Below the pieces are notes generated by a model. The model was not told the origin of the DNA. It searched no databases and was given only the letters and a program-made list of their open reading frames with translations. A stretch of DNA of 64,000 bases from Aeromonas rivipollensis. GTDB taxonomy: Bacteria > Pseudomonadota > Gammaproteobacteria > Enterobacterales > Aeromonadaceae. Made by a program: the position numbers and the translations under genes. The stretch spans positions 695,001-759,000 of the forward strand of contig NZ_CP149130.1 in the NCBI RefSeq assembly GCF_037811135.1, given 5' to 3'. Of this stretch, positions 34,491 to 45,369 are shown in pieces; positions within the stretch are counted from its first letter, which is position 1; each line of letters begins with the position of its first letter.

Positions 34491-34525
34491 CGCAACCAGA
34501 CATAGCATGTCTGGCGGTTTTCTAT
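34491..34525 (+). terminator. Hairpin between dnaG and rpoD
   Basis: CCAGACAT/ATGTCTGG (34496-34503 with 34507-34514) with a 3-base loop, followed by CGGTTTTCTATT. It could attenuate dnaG transcripts or act as a processing site before rpoD. The 220-bp gap between dnaG and rpoD otherwise holds no gene. Confidence 0.5.
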
Positions 34526-34592
34526 TAGAATTGGCTATTTGCGCAGCAGCGCACTGTACGCGCAACCTAGCAACACCAACCGGATGAGTTCT

Positions 34593-36449
34593 ATGGAGCA
34601 AACCCCGCAGTCTCAGCTTAAACTCCTCGTTGCCAAAGGTAAAGAACAGGGCTACCTGACCTATGCCGAGGTGAACGATCACCTCCCGCAAGACATTGTC
34701 GACTCTGACCAGATCGAAGACATCATCCAGATGATCAACGATATGGGTATCCAGGTAGTGGAAAACGCCCCGGACGCCGATGATCTGATCATGGCTGAAG
34801 GTGGTACTGCCGATGAGGACGCTGCCGAAGCAGCGGCCCAGGCTCTGGCATCTGTTGAATCTGAGATTGGTCGCACGACCGATCCCGTCCGCATGTACAT
34901 GCGGGAAATGGGTACCGTCGAACTGCTGACCCGTGAAGGCGAAATCGACATCGCCAAGCGGATCGAAGACGGTATCAACCAGGTACAAAGCTCCGTTGCC
35001 GAGTACCCTGAAGCCATCACTTACCTGCTCGAACAGTACGACAAGTACGAAGCCGAGCAATTGCGTCTGTCCGACATCATCTCCGGTTTTATCGATCCGA
35101 ACGAAGCGGACGACGTGGCGCCGACCGCCACTCACATCGGCTCTGAACTCAGTGAAGACGATCTCGCTGACGAAGACGAAGATGAAGACGAGGACGAAGA
35201 CGAAGACGGCGACAGCTCCGACGACGATGGGGACGGTGGTCCGGATCCGGAAGTCGCCCGCGAGAAGTTCGGTGAACTGCGTGCCCAGTACGAAGTCACC
35301 CGTCTCTCCATCCAGAAGAATGGTCGCGCCCACGACGACACCCAGGCTGCCATCGCCCAGCTGGCCGATGTGTTCCGTCAATTCCGCCTGATGCCCAAGC
35401 AGTTCGATCGTTTGGTCAACAACATGCGCGAGATGATGGAGCGGGTTCGTGTGCAGGAACGCATCATCATGAAGCTCTGCGTTGAGCAGGCCAAGATGCC
35501 GAAGAAGACCTTCGTAGCGGCTTTCACCAACAACGAGTGCGAGACTGCCTGGTTTGAATACCAGAAGCAGGCTGGCAAGGCCTGGTCTCCCCGTCTGCTC
35601 GAGATGGATGAAGAAGTGCTGCGTTCCATCGGCAAGCTGCAGCAGATCGAAGAAGAGACCGGTCTGTCGATCGCCCAGATCAAGGACATCAACCGTCGCA
35701 TGAGCATCGGTGAGGCCAAGGCCCGCCGTGCGAAGAAAGAGATGGTCGAAGCCAACTTGCGTCTGGTTATTTCCATCGCCAAGAAATACACCAACCGTGG
35801 TCTGCAGTTCCTGGATCTGATCCAGGAGGGCAATATCGGTCTGATGAAGGCGGTGGACAAGTTTGAATACCGTCGTGGCTACAAGTTCTCGACCTATGCC
35901 ACCTGGTGGATCCGTCAGGCCATTACCCGCTCCATCGCGGATCAGGCCCGTACCATCCGTATCCCGGTGCACATGATCGAGACCATCAACAAGCTCAACC
36001 GTATCTCCCGTCAGATGCTGCAGGAGATGGGTCGTGAACCGAATCCGGAAGAGCTGGCCATGCGCATGGGCATGCCGGAAGACAAGATCCGCAAGGTACT
36101 GAAGATCGCCAAGGAGCCCATCTCCATGGAGACGCCCATCGGTGATGATGAAGATTCCCACTTGGGCGACTTCATCGAAGATACCACCCTGGCCCTGCCG
36201 GCGGATGCGGCGACCAGCGAGAGCCTGCGCAACGCCACCCGTGAAGTGCTGGCCGGCCTGACTGCCCGCGAAGCCAAGGTGCTGCGGATGCGTTTCGGGA
36301 TCGACATGAACACTGACCACACCCTTGAGGAAGTGGGCAAACAGTTCGACGTCACCCGTGAGCGTATTCGTCAGATCGAAGCCAAGGCACTGCGCAAACT
36401 GCGCCACCCGAGCCGCTCGGAAGTGCTGCGCAGCTTCCTGGACGAATAG
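34593..36449 (+). CDS. rpoD: Housekeeping sigma factor RpoD (sigma-70)
   Basis: This 618-residue primary sigma factor starts [21 protein letters not shown], so ATG 34593 was preferred over ATG 34584. Region 1.1, the long non-conserved region with its usual acidic run (about residues 185-215), region 2 ([30 protein letters not shown]), region 3 and the region 4 helix-turn-helix ([18 protein letters not shown]) are intact. It is last in the operon and followed by a strong terminator. Confidence 0.98.
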   Translation: MEQTPQSQLKLLVAKGKEQGYLTYAEVNDHLPQDIVDSDQIEDIIQMINDMGIQVVENAPDADDLIMAEGGTADEDAAEAAAQALASVESEIGRTTDPVRMYMREMGTVELLTREGEIDIAKRIEDGINQVQSSVAEYPEAITYLLEQYDKYEAEQLRLSDIISGFIDPNEADDVAPTATHIGSELSEDDLADEDEDEDEDEDEDGDSSDDDGDGGPDPEVAREKFGELRAQYEVTRLSIQKNGRAHDDTQAAIAQLADVFRQFRLMPKQFDRLVNNMREMMERVRVQERIIMKLCVEQAKMPKKTFVAAFTNNECETAWFEYQKQAGKAWSPRLLEMDEEVLRSIGKLQQIEEETGLSIAQIKDINRRMSIGEAKARRAKKEMVEANLRLVISIAKKYTNRGLQFLDLIQEGNIGLMKAVDKFEYRRGYKFSTYATWWIRQAITRSIADQARTIRIPVHMIETINKLNRISRQMLQEMGREPNPEELAMRMGMPEDKIRKVLKIAKEPISMETPIGDDEDSHLGDFIEDTTLALPADAATSESLRNATREVLAGLTAREAKVLRMRFGIDMNTDHTLEEVGKQFDVTRERIRQIEAKALRKLRHPSRSEVLRSFLDE

Positions 36450-36479
36450 TCCTGAGGCACTGCCTGAGCCCTGTCTCAA

Positions 36480-36507
36480 AAGCCCCGCCATGCGGGGCTT
36501 TGTTTTA
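36480..36507 (+). terminator. Intrinsic terminator after rpoD
   Basis: AAAGCCCCGC and GCGGGGCTTT around a CAT loop, then GTTTT. It closes the rpsU-rpoD operon. Confidence 0.9.
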
Positions 36508-36576
36508 TCCGGAAGTCTGGGTGCAAAAGATTAGCGGATTAGTGGACAAAAACTCGCCAAGTGGTTGATCTGCCTA

Positions 36577-36605
36577 TGGACGGCTTATCTCGCATCCCCT
36601 ATAAT
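36577..36605 (+). promoter_or_regulatory. tRNA-Ile2 promoter
   Basis: A perfect TATAAT (36600-36605) 23 bp before the tRNA, with a weak -35 (TGGACG, 36577-36582) at 17-bp spacing. Confidence 0.55.
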
Positions 36606-36628
36606 CCACGCCGCAAAACCAAGATTTT

Positions 36629-36705
36629 GGCCCCTTAGCTCAGTTGGTTAGAGCAGTCGACTCATAATCGATTGGTCGCCCGTTCAAGTCGGGCAGGGGC
36701 CACCA
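36629..36705 (+). tRNA. ileX: tRNA-Ile2 (CAU anticodon, lysidine-modified)
   Basis: A 77-nt cloverleaf with acceptor stem GGCCCCT/AGGGGCC, an encoded CCA end, and anticodon loop CTCATAA with anticodon CAT. The body closely resembles E. coli ileX, which also lies just downstream of rpoD. That makes it the AUA-reading isoleucine tRNA modified by TilS rather than a methionine tRNA. The CAU anticodon alone could not decide this; the acceptor and D-arm similarity and the locus do. Confidence 0.9.
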
Positions 36706-36711
36706 CATTCA

Positions 36712-36748
36712 GACAAAGCCGCTCATCATGAGCGGCTTTGTCGTTTCT
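36712..36748. terminator. Bidirectional terminator after tRNA-Ile2
   Basis: A perfect 15-bp stem (36712-36726 with 36728-36742) and a single-base loop, followed by GTTT. It lies between the tRNA and the convergent TPR gene. Confidence 0.85.
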
Positions 36749-36753
36749 GGCGC

Positions 36754-37224
36754 TTACCAGCGCCTGTCGAGATCCTCGGCGTAGAGTGCCATGGCGCGCC
36801 TGTAGGGGACGAGGGCAGGATCTGCGGTCGTCTCGGCCAGCACCGCCAGCAGCGTCTCCATCCCCTCCTTGTGGTGCCCCAGGTTATGGCAGGTCATGGC
36901 ACGAAACACCCTGAACTCGGTGGCGTCCGGAAAGCGGGTCAACCCCTGGTCGAAGGCGGCAAGGGCCTCGGCATATTGCCCGGTGCAGCGATAGGAGCTG
37001 CCAAGGCCGAGCCAGGCGCCGCGCAAGGAGGTCTCACCCAGCCCCAGCCTGATGGCCTTCTGGTAGAGGGGGATGGCCTGGGCCTCGCGCCCCTGCATGT
37101 CGTGCAGGCTGGCTACTTCATAATGCAGTTCGGCGTGTTGCGGGTGCTCGATGAGTTGCAGCAGGCCGTGCTGGCGGGCTTCTTCGATCCGTCCCTCGGC
37201 CTTGAGGGTTTCCAATAGTTTCAT
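36754..37224 (-). CDS. Tetratricopeptide-repeat protein
   Basis: This 156-residue soluble protein is built of about four TPR-type helical pairs; HYEVASLHDMQGREAQAIPLY and WLGLGSSYRCTGQYAEALAAF are the clearest, with the usual small/large residue pattern. TPR proteins scaffold other proteins; no partner can be named. ATG 37224 has GGAG upstream and was preferred over a longer open frame. It stands alone between two terminators, downstream of the amylase on the same strand. Confidence 0.8.
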   Translation of the reverse strand: MKLLETLKAEGRIEEARQHGLLQLIEHPQHAELHYEVASLHDMQGREAQAIPLYQKAIRLGLGETSLRGAWLGLGSSYRCTGQYAEALAAFDQGLTRFPDATEFRVFRAMTCHNLGHHKEGMETLLAVLAETTADPALVPYRRAMALYAEDLDRRW

Positions 37225-37316
37225 ATGCGCTCCTGCATGGGGATGTGGAGGCAGTATGCCTGCCCGTCGGAAAACAGGGAATGGGGCACGTGATGGTGTC
37301 ATCGGGCCAATGAAAA

Positions 37317-37343
37317 GGCCTCCTGCCCTGTGGGAAGGAGGCC
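37317..37343 (-). terminator. Terminator after the amylase gene
   Basis: GGCCTCCT and AGGAGGCC (37317-37324 with 37336-37343); on the minus strand the stem is followed by TTTTCA. It separates the amylase from the TPR gene. Confidence 0.7.
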
Positions 37344-37386
37344 ATGGGAATGCCCGATGATCAGAGGGGCGTTACGCCCCTGCGGC

Positions 37387-39963
37387 TTACTGGGCGCTCA
37401 GGCTGTAGGCCAGGGTCTGGTCGTTGAAGCGCACCACATAGGCACCGACCACTGCGGTGGTGATGTCGGCTCCGGCCAGCTCGGCCACGCCGTCCTTGTT
37501 GGTGTCGCCGTAGTTCTGGGTCCAGTCGCCCTTGACGTCGAACTTGAAGCGCTGGCCGCCGCTGGCATCACCGGCCCCCGTGAAGGTGACACCGGCCTGC
37601 CACTGGTGATCCCCCACCAGCGTCATGGGAGTGGTGCCCCAGCCATTGGTGGTGCCACGGATGTTCAGGCTGGCGATGTTCTTGGCATAGCCGACGCTGA
37701 CCGGGGTCAGGCTGTATTGCAGGGTCTGGTCGTTGAAGCGCACCCGGTACTGGCCGCTGACCGGGGTCACTATGTCGGCGCCTCCCTGTTCGGCCACCCC
37801 ATCCTTGTTGGTGTCACCGTAGTTCTGGGTCCAGTCTCCCTTGACGTCGAACTTGAAGCGCTGGTTGGCCTGGCCGTTGAAGGTGGCCAAGGCCTCCCAC
37901 TGGTTGTCGGCAACCAGCGTCATGGCGAGCGTCCCCCAACCATTGGGGGTGCCACGGAAGTGCAGGGTCGGCAGCACGCTGTTGTAGGCGCCGTTGCTGT
38001 CGGTGACAGTCACAGTTGCGCTGGCACTGGCGGTCAGCCCCTCGGCATCGGTGACTGTCAGGGTGACGGTATGGGTGCCCGGGGTATCGAACTGGACGGT
38101 CTCAGTGGGGGCGTTGCCGCCGGTAGACCAGCTGTAGCTCGTCACGGCTTCATCGTCGGTGGAGGCAGAGCCATCGAATACCACGCTCTCCCCCGTCTTG
38201 ACGCTGAGGACCTTGGGCGAGAGGGCGGCGACCGGTGCCTGGTTGCTGGTGAGGGGGGTGACCGTATAGCGCAGATCCCCTTCGTTCAGGGTGATGCGGT
38301 AGCTGCCCGCCCCGCTGACCAGGATATCCTTGCTGCTGCCCTTGTCGGCGATGCCGTCCCCTTCGTTGTCGCCGTAGCTCTCGGTCCAGTTGCCGAAGAC
38401 GTCGAACTTGAAACGCTGGGCACCGGTGGCGTCACCGCTGCCGGTCAGGGTCAGGGTGGCGGACCAGACACGGTTGGCATCGACTGTCATGGGGGTGTTG
38501 CCCCAGGCGTTGTGGGTGCCACGCAGGTTCATGCTGCTGAACTTGTTGCCCGGCAGGGCGGTGCCGCCGCAGGGGTTGGCCTTGGTGCAGCCGGCGATGA
38601 TGGCGGCGGCCTTCATGCCCGGCACGTTCAGACTGGCCTTGCCGCTGCCGTCGACGGTGACATAACCCCCGCTGCAGTAGTCATTGCCGCCGAGGAGGTT
38701 GCAGTACTCGCCCGCCGGCAGGCCGGTCTGCACCGAGGCCACCAGGCTGCCGCTCTCGTTGTTGATGGCGACGAAGCCTTTGTCTCCCCGACCGAAGGCT
38801 ATTTGGTTGTTGCCGTTGTCCCACCAGTGACTGACAGCTTGCCCCTCGGTTCTGTTGTGGAACAGGGCCATGTTCATGATGGTCGGGCGACGCTGCTCGC
38901 AGTTCCACTGGCCGTCTGTGCAGGGTGTGCTGCCCGGCGCCCCCTTGTCGGTTTCATAGGTGCCCATGTTCTCGAAGCGATAGCCCGACATCACCTGCTT
39001 CCAGCCATAGGGCCAGGCCATCATGAAGGTGTTGGCCAGATCGTAGCGGGCACCGCCCATGAAGGTGAGCATGCCGCCGCCACCGTGGCCGCGCTCGCGG
39101 TCGTGGTTGACCACGAAGACGAAGGCCTTGCTGGAGGGGAGCAGGCCCCAGCTCTCGCCCAGGGTCTTGAGGTTCTTGATCTGGCCGTTGAAGTTGGCGG
39201 CCAGATCGGTGCCGTATTTGAAGTCGGTGACAGTGTCGATATAGGTGTAGCGGCCCGGCTGGATGTCTGCCGACTCTCCCCCTGCACCTATCACCTCCAG
39301 GTAGGCTTTGGGGCTGCCCGCCTTGTCGAGTATGGCCTTCACCTCGCCGGGGGCCATGTGCTTGGCCGCATCGATGCGAAAGCCCGCCACGCCCCAACCC
39401 AGCAGGGTCTTCATGTAGCTGGCTATCTGATCCTGCACGTAGGGAGAGCCGGTATTGAGATCCGGCATGCCGTAGAGGGCGCCGTTCCAGACGTTGTTGC
39501 TGTCACCGTAGTTGGTGATGTCACCGCTGTGGTGGAAGTCGTTGTAGCCGAACTGGGGATACTGATATTGCCCCGAGTTGTAGCTGCCGCCGCCGGTGGC
39601 TGTCCCGCTGCCCGAGGCCAGCTGGTTGAAGACGGCGTCCGCATAGACCTTGACCCCGGCCGCGTTGCAGCGGGTGATCATGCTCCTGAGCTCTGCCTCG
39701 CTGCCGCCGAAGCTGTTGAAGTTCTTGAAGCTGACGGGCTGGTAGACGGTCCACCAGACCTGGCTCCCCTGCTTGTGCTCGGCGGGCGGAGTGATCTGGA
39801 CACCACCGAATCCCTTGGGACCGAGCACTGTCTCGCACTCGTTGGCGATGTCGTTGAACTTCCATTGGAACAGATGGACCATGACCCCTTCGGCGGCGGC
39901 TGTGTGGCTGAATGAGCCCAGCACCGCGGCGAGCATGGCGGTTCGAAACATTGTGTTGTGCAT
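37387..39963 (-). CDS. Secreted modular alpha-amylase (GH13)
   Basis: An extracellular starch hydrolase of 858 residues. A Sec signal peptide (ending HTAAA) is followed by the GH13 barrel, with catalytic residues expected in GFRIDAAKHM (nucleophile Asp), YLEVIG (acid Glu) and VVNHDRERG (transition-state Asp). After the beta-rich amylase C domain come one starch-binding-like module (NLRGTHNAWGNTPM ... GDNEGDGIAD), a PKD domain (NQAPVAALSPKV to about residue 665), and two more near-identical modules (HFRGTPNGWG and NIRGTTNGWG, each with GDTNKDGVAE). Each module probably binds starch. The gene is monocistronic, and the 289 bp upstream contain no gene. Confidence 0.93.
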   Translation of the reverse strand: MHNTMFRTAMLAAVLGSFSHTAAAEGVMVHLFQWKFNDIANECETVLGPKGFGGVQITPPAEHKQGSQVWWTVYQPVSFKNFNSFGGSEAELRSMITRCNAAGVKVYADAVFNQLASGSGTATGGGSYNSGQYQYPQFGYNDFHHSGDITNYGDSNNVWNGALYGMPDLNTGSPYVQDQIASYMKTLLGWGVAGFRIDAAKHMAPGEVKAILDKAGSPKAYLEVIGAGGESADIQPGRYTYIDTVTDFKYGTDLAANFNGQIKNLKTLGESWGLLPSSKAFVFVVNHDRERGHGGGGMLTFMGGARYDLANTFMMAWPYGWKQVMSGYRFENMGTYETDKGAPGSTPCTDGQWNCEQRRPTIMNMALFHNRTEGQAVSHWWDNGNNQIAFGRGDKGFVAINNESGSLVASVQTGLPAGEYCNLLGGNDYCSGGYVTVDGSGKASLNVPGMKAAAIIAGCTKANPCGGTALPGNKFSSMNLRGTHNAWGNTPMTVDANRVWSATLTLTGSGDATGAQRFKFDVFGNWTESYGDNEGDGIADKGSSKDILVSGAGSYRITLNEGDLRYTVTPLTSNQAPVAALSPKVLSVKTGESVVFDGSASTDDEAVTSYSWSTGGNAPTETVQFDTPGTHTVTLTVTDAEGLTASASATVTVTDSNGAYNSVLPTLHFRGTPNGWGTLAMTLVADNQWEALATFNGQANQRFKFDVKGDWTQNYGDTNKDGVAEQGGADIVTPVSGQYRVRFNDQTLQYSLTPVSVGYAKNIASLNIRGTTNGWGTTPMTLVGDHQWQAGVTFTGAGDASGGQRFKFDVKGDWTQNYGDTNKDGVAELAGADITTAVVGAYVVRFNDQTLAYSLSAQ

Positions 39964-40252
39964 GACGATTTTCCCTTCGATCTTGTTATTGACGTGTCAC
40001 TGTCATCATGTCGAACGGACCACAAACAACCTCGTTCGGCTCTGTAGCATTCATGAATTCGAGGGGATTGAAAATCGTACAACCGGGATTAGTTAAGAAG
40101 TGTGAATGAAAATGCTTTCATGACGACCGGGCAAAAGAGGGGTGAGGCATAGCGCCGTTGAGGGGATAAAGCCGGTGCGGCCGCCTGGAAGAGGTGGGCT
40201 TGGGGTCGGACAAGCGGGGAAAGGAAGACGGACACATTGGTGTCCGTCTGCT

Positions 40253-40807
40253 TCAGGAATGGGGCTCCTGCTGACGCTGCGGCACCCTGCGCCGGTGGCG
40301 GGGCAGCATCCGGGTCACCAGGTTGCTGCGCTGACGCCAGGAGGTGTAGACGATGGCGCACAGGTGCAGGGCTATCATGGCCTGCAGTGCCCAGGTACAC
40401 CAGACATGCCAGTCGTCCGCCCCCAGCTCGAAGCCGGTCTCGGTGTTCTGGAACCAGCCGCTGCCAGCGGTCGCCAGCACCAGCAGCCAGAGTGCCCAGA
40501 CCGCCAGCTTGCCGCTGCCGTGATGGCCGGGCGTCGCTGGGGCGCGCTCGCGCAGCGCCACCGCCTGCTGGCGGAAATCGTCCCGGCTCGGGATGAGGGC
40601 GCTCAGGCGGGCATGGCCCCGTGCCAGGGTGAGACCCCACAGCAGGCGCAACCCGATCAGGGCCATGGCGCCATAGCCCAGCCATTCATGCCACTCCTCG
40701 CCCGCCTCGTTGAGCCAGAGGTTGCCGATGCAGACCGCTGCCACACCCCAGTGTGTGAGGCGGACCAGACCATCCCAGTGGAAGGGATCAGCCTTTCTGC
40801 TTGGCAT
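40253..40807 (-). CDS. Cytochrome b561-type membrane protein
   Basis: This 184-residue protein has four membrane helices and the layout of cytochrome b561/HydC-like electron carriers. Histidines in VRLTHWGVA, EEWHEWLGYG, DDWHVWCTW and MIALHLCAIV are placed for two hemes. It probably passes electrons between quinol and a periplasmic acceptor. It overlaps the upstream cytochrome b562 gene by 20 bp, so the two are co-translated and may work as a pair. The C-terminus is Arg/Gln-rich. Confidence 0.85.
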   Translation of the reverse strand: MPSRKADPFHWDGLVRLTHWGVAAVCIGNLWLNEAGEEWHEWLGYGAMALIGLRLLWGLTLARGHARLSALIPSRDDFRQQAVALRERAPATPGHHGSGKLAVWALWLLVLATAGSGWFQNTETGFELGADDWHVWCTWALQAMIALHLCAIVYTSWRQRSNLVTRMLPRHRRRVPQRQQEPHS

Positions 40808-41162
40808 ATTGGTGGTACTCCTTCTTCAGGTCGTTGACCTTGGCCAGATGGGCCTGGGCCTTCTCCTGATCACCGGCCTGCAGGGCCGCCAGGCTGGCAT
40901 CCAGCTCGCTCTGCACCTTGTTCATGCCCTCGAGGAACTTCTCCTTCTTGGCAGCCGGCATGTTCCTCTCCTTGGCCACATCGAGCTGAGCCTTCATCTC
41001 CTTGATGTGTTTCTCCATGGTGGCCGCATCATCTGCCTTGACGGCCTGCTTGTAGTTGAAGCCGATCTTCTTCATCGGCTGTTCCAGATCGCCAGCCATG
41101 GCGGGCAGGGTCATCAGGCCAAACATCAGGGGCAGCAGCAGGGGACGCACAGTTTTCAACAT
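40788..41162 (-). CDS. Cytochrome b562-family periplasmic protein
   Basis: This 124-residue protein has a signal peptide (ending LPAMA) and a four-helix bundle. The expected axial ligands of cytochrome b562 can be placed: a Met early (DLEQPMKKIG) and a His near the end (KKEYHQYAK). Many family members lack heme, so heme binding is inferred. It overlaps the b561-like gene, suggesting a small periplasm-to-membrane electron module. Upstream, a 16-bp palindrome GCACTCATTTGAGTGC at 41201-41216 may be an operator. Confidence 0.82.
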   Translation of the reverse strand: MLKTVRPLLLPLMFGLMTLPAMAGDLEQPMKKIGFNYKQAVKADDAATMEKHIKEMKAQLDVAKERNMPAAKKEKFLEGMNKVQSELDASLAALQAGDQEKAQAHLAKVNDLKKEYHQYAKQKG

Positions 41163-41469
41163 GGGATTTCCTTATGAGACGACGATATTGCAGGTTCTTA
41201 TGGCACTCATTTGAGTGCGGTATCATACAGCATGATGCCATGAAAGCGGGGCAATTGTATGGGGAAAGTGCGACCAATTGTGACGAAATGTGTGCATTGT
41301 GCTGTACATATGTAGTCAGAAGGGGTGAGCCGGGGGCGGAAAAAGGGTGGCAACCCGGGGCCACGTGCCCTAGGCAGTGAGCGGTGCCAAGGGAATGGAT
41401 GCCGCCTTGCCACCACCATGTCGGGCTTAGGGGGAAGTCTGGGGCTGGCAGGGCGGCCCCGGCAGCAAA
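41163..41469. other. Intergenic region upstream of the cytochrome pair
   Basis: No gene is seen in this 300-bp gap. It holds the palindrome GCACTCATTTGAGTGC (41201-41216) and a GCATCATGC/TATGATACC-type imperfect repeat (41220-41240), both likely in the promoter region of the minus-strand cytochrome genes. Confidence 0.4.
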
Positions 41470-41490
41470 AAGGGCCCGCAGGCCCTTGTG
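41470..41490 (-). terminator. Terminator after purD
   Basis: AAGGGCC and GGCCCTT around a CGCA loop; read on the minus strand the stem is followed by TTTTGCT. Confidence 0.75.
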
Positions 41491-41511
41491 TTCTATGGGG
41501 GGAGGCGGCCT

Positions 41512-42801
<1,290 letters not shown>

Positions 42802-42872
42802 CGTATCGCTCGCTTCTATTTGTGATAACCGCCTGGGGCAGCGGTTGAAAATAGTCAGTTGAAAAGAGACAA

Positions 42873-42897
42873 CAAAAGGGCCGCCAGTGGCGGCCCT
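42873..42897 (-). terminator. Hairpin between purH and purD
   Basis: GGGCCGCC and GGCGGCCC (42878-42885 with 42889-42896); on the minus strand TTTTGTTG follows. It may attenuate purD expression. Confidence 0.75.
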
Positions 42898-42903
42898 GAC
42901 TCA

Positions 42904-44496
42904 TCAGTGACGGAAATGGCGCATGTTGGTGAACACCATGCACATGCCGTGCTCGTTGGCGGCCTCGATCACCTCGTTGTCGCGCATGGAACCACCCGGC
43001 TGGATGACGCAGGAGATGCCCGCGGCGGCGGCGGCATCGATGCCGTCGCGGAACGGGAAGAAGGCGTCGGAGGCCATGACGGAGCCCGCCACTGCCAGCC
43101 CTTCATCCTCGGCCTTGATGCCGGCGATCTTGGCGGAGTAGACCCGGCTCATCTGGCCAGCGCCGACGCCTATGGTCTGGCCGTCTTTGGCGTAGACGAT
43201 GGCGTTGGACTTGACGAACTTGGCGACCTTCCAGCAGAACAGCAGGTCCTTGAGTTCGGCCTCGGTCGGCTGACGCTGGCTGACCACTGTCAGATCCCCC
43301 AGTGTGACCATGCCGTGATCCCGCTCCTGCACCAGCAGACCGCCGTTGACACGCTTGAGGTCAAAGCCTTGGGCCGGGGCAGTCCAGTGGCCGCATTCGA
43401 GCAGGCGCACGTTCTGCTTGGCGGCGACAGCGTCGCGGGCTGCCTGGCTGATGCTGGGGGCGATGATCACCTCGACGAACTGGCGGGCGACGATGGCCGC
43501 AGCAGTGGCACCATCCAGCTCGCGGTTGAAGGCGATGATGCCGCCAAAGGCGGAGGTGGGGTCGGTCTGGTAGGCGCGATCATAGGCACCCAGCAGATCC
43601 TCACCGATGGCGACGCCACAGGGATTGGCGTGCTTGACGATGACGCAGGCCGGCTCGGCGAACTCCTTCACGCACTCCAGCGCCGCGTCTGTGTCGGCGA
43701 TGTTGTTGTAGGAGAGCGCCTTGCCCTGCAGCTGGATGGCGCTGGCCACCGAGCCAGGTGCGGCCTGCTCTTCGGCGTAGAAGGCGGCAGCCTGGTGGCT
43801 GTTCTCGCCGTAGCGCATGTCCTGCTTCTTGATGAACTGGGCGTTGAAGGTGCGCGGGAAGCGAGACTCGGCGTCGCCCTCCTTGTTGTCGCCGTAAGAG
43901 GGGACCAGGGTGCCGAAGTAGTTGGCTATCATGCCGTCGTAGGCGGCGGTGTGCTCGAAGGCCGCGATGGCCAGATCGAAGCGGGTAGCCAGGGTCAGGC
44001 TGTTGCCGTTGCCATCCATCTCGGCGATCACACGTCCGTAATCGGCAGCCTTGACGACGATGGTCACGTCTTTGTGGTTCTTGGCGGCGGAGCGGACCAT
44101 GGTCGGGCCGCCGATGTCGATGTTCTCGACGGCGTCTTCCAGGGTGCAATCGGGCTTGGCCACTGTGGCGGCGAAGGGATAGAGGTTGACGACGACCATG
44201 TCGATGGGGGAGATAGCGTGCTGGGCCATGATGGCGTCATCCCGATCGCGGCGGCCGAGGATGCCACCGTGCACCTTGGGATGCAGGGTCTTGACCCGGC
44301 CGTCCATCATCTCGGGGAAGCCGGTGTAGTCGGAGACCTCGGTCACCGGCAGGCCCGCGTCGGCCAGCAGCTTGGCGGTACCGCCGGTGGAGAGCAGGGC
44401 CACACCACGTTCGTTGAGTGCCTTGGCAAATTCCAGGATGCCAGTCTTGTCAGACACACTCAGCAGCGCACGGCGAATGGGTCGAGCTTGTTCCAT
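42904..44496 (-). CDS. purH: Bifunctional AICAR transformylase/IMP cyclohydrolase
   Basis: PurH performs the last two steps to IMP. The 530-residue protein has the N-terminal IMP cyclohydrolase domain ([29 protein letters not shown]) and the C-terminal transformylase with KHANPCGVA and the conserved end [16 protein letters not shown] 44496 matches the family start ([16 protein letters not shown]); a longer frame upstream was not used. PurR-like operators lie 240-280 bp upstream. Confidence 0.97.
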   Translation of the reverse strand: MEQARPIRRALLSVSDKTGILEFAKALNERGVALLSTGGTAKLLADAGLPVTEVSDYTGFPEMMDGRVKTLHPKVHGGILGRRDRDDAIMAQHAISPIDMVVVNLYPFAATVAKPDCTLEDAVENIDIGGPTMVRSAAKNHKDVTIVVKAADYGRVIAEMDGNGNSLTLATRFDLAIAAFEHTAAYDGMIANYFGTLVPSYGDNKEGDAESRFPRTFNAQFIKKQDMRYGENSHQAAAFYAEEQAAPGSVASAIQLQGKALSYNNIADTDAALECVKEFAEPACVIVKHANPCGVAIGEDLLGAYDRAYQTDPTSAFGGIIAFNRELDGATAAAIVARQFVEVIIAPSISQAARDAVAAKQNVRLLECGHWTAPAQGFDLKRVNGGLLVQERDHGMVTLGDLTVVSQRQPTEAELKDLLFCWKVAKFVKSNAIVYAKDGQTIGVGAGQMSRVYSAKIAGIKAEDEGLAVAGSVMASDAFFPFRDGIDAAAAAGISCVIQPGGSMRDNEVIEAANEHGMCMVFTNMRHFRH

Positions 44497-44737
44497 CACA
44501 CTATCGTCCTCAGCATAACGGGGACCGTTCCATGGGAGGCGAGGCTCAACACAGAGAGTCCCCAAATAAATGGAAGTGGGGGATTTCGCAAACCACTCTC
44601 GCCCGGCGAGCCGGGGGTTGGCAAAAGCGTTTTAGGAAATGCCCGCTTGACGCGACGCTCTCTTGTGGGCGCGTATTCTACACAAAAAATGTGAGCCGTG
44701 GTGGATTTTTTAAAGAGACAAAGCCTTGTGTGGTGCG

Positions 44738-44779
44738 GTGTTAAACGTTTTCCGGTGATTTTTTGTGAAACGTTTGTCT
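44738..44779 (-). promoter_or_regulatory. Two PurR-box-like operators upstream of purH
   Basis: Two copies of the palindromic core AAACGTTT lie at 44743-44750 and 44768-44775, 25 bp apart, with flanks like the E. coli PurR box (GCAAACGTTTTC). The 435-bp gap between purH and zntR has no gene. A weaker GCAAAAGCGTTTTA is at 44622-44635. PurR itself is outside the window. Confidence 0.6.
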
Positions 44780-44931
44780 TTTCAGTGTTTTGAGGATAAA
44801 GAGCCGGGAAGGCCAGGGTTGGCTGCCGCTTTCCTGCCTTTGGCTGGCAATCGCCGGGCAAAGGGGCGATAGTGGATGCCGGTTTATATTGAGTACCATT
44901 TTGGGCGCTATGCCATGTCGGGGAGAGGGTT

Positions 44932-45369
44932 ATGTATCGGATCGGGGAACTGGCCAAGGCGTGCGGGGTGAAGGCGGACACCCTGCGCTTTTACGAGAAG
45001 AACGGACTCATCTCGCCGGGGATCCGCAACGAGTCGGGTTACCGCCTCTATGGGGAGCAGGACAGGCGGCGACTGGAGTTCATCATCCGCGCCAAGTCGG
45101 TGGGCTTCTCCCTGGCGGACATCGGCGAGCTGCTCGCCCTCGACACCAACAAGGCCAGCGTCACCTGTCAGGAGGTGAAGGCGGTGGCCGACACCAAGCT
45201 CGAACAGGTGGAGCAGAAGATTGTCGAGCTGACCCGCTTTCGGGAGAACCTGAAGGCGCTCTCCGACATCTGCTGCGGCGGCCCTCGCTCGGCGGAGCAC
45301 TGCGCCATTCTGGAGACCCTGGAGTCCGGCACCCCTTCCCGTCACGAACATCACGACCATGAACACTGA
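44932..45369 (+). CDS. zntR: MerR-family zinc-responsive regulator ZntR
   Basis: ZntR activates the zinc exporter zntA when Zn(II) binds. The 145-residue protein has the MerR helix-turn-helix (YRIGELAKACGVKADTLRFYEKNGL), a dimer coiled coil, and metal ligands in the ZntR pattern: Cys in VTCQEVK, CC in DICCGG, and His/Cys in EHC. The C-terminus ends in a His-rich tail (HEHHDHEH) not found in E. coli ZntR. It overlaps the next gene by 11 bp. zntA is not in the window. Confidence 0.87.
   Translation: MYRIGELAKACGVKADTLRFYEKNGLISPGIRNESGYRLYGEQDRRRLEFIIRAKSVGFSLADIGELLALDTNKASVTCQEVKAVADTKLEQVEQKIVELTRFRENLKALSDICCGGPRSAEHCAILETLESGTPSRHEHHDHEH

Noticed and set aside
35150-35240. Acidic Asp/Glu run in RpoD
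   Set aside because: An acidic stretch in the non-conserved region is usual for gammaproteobacterial sigma-70 and needs no special explanation.
37330-39915. An 861-codon open frame antisense to the amylase
   Set aside because: The repeats in it are only the reverse of the starch-binding modules.
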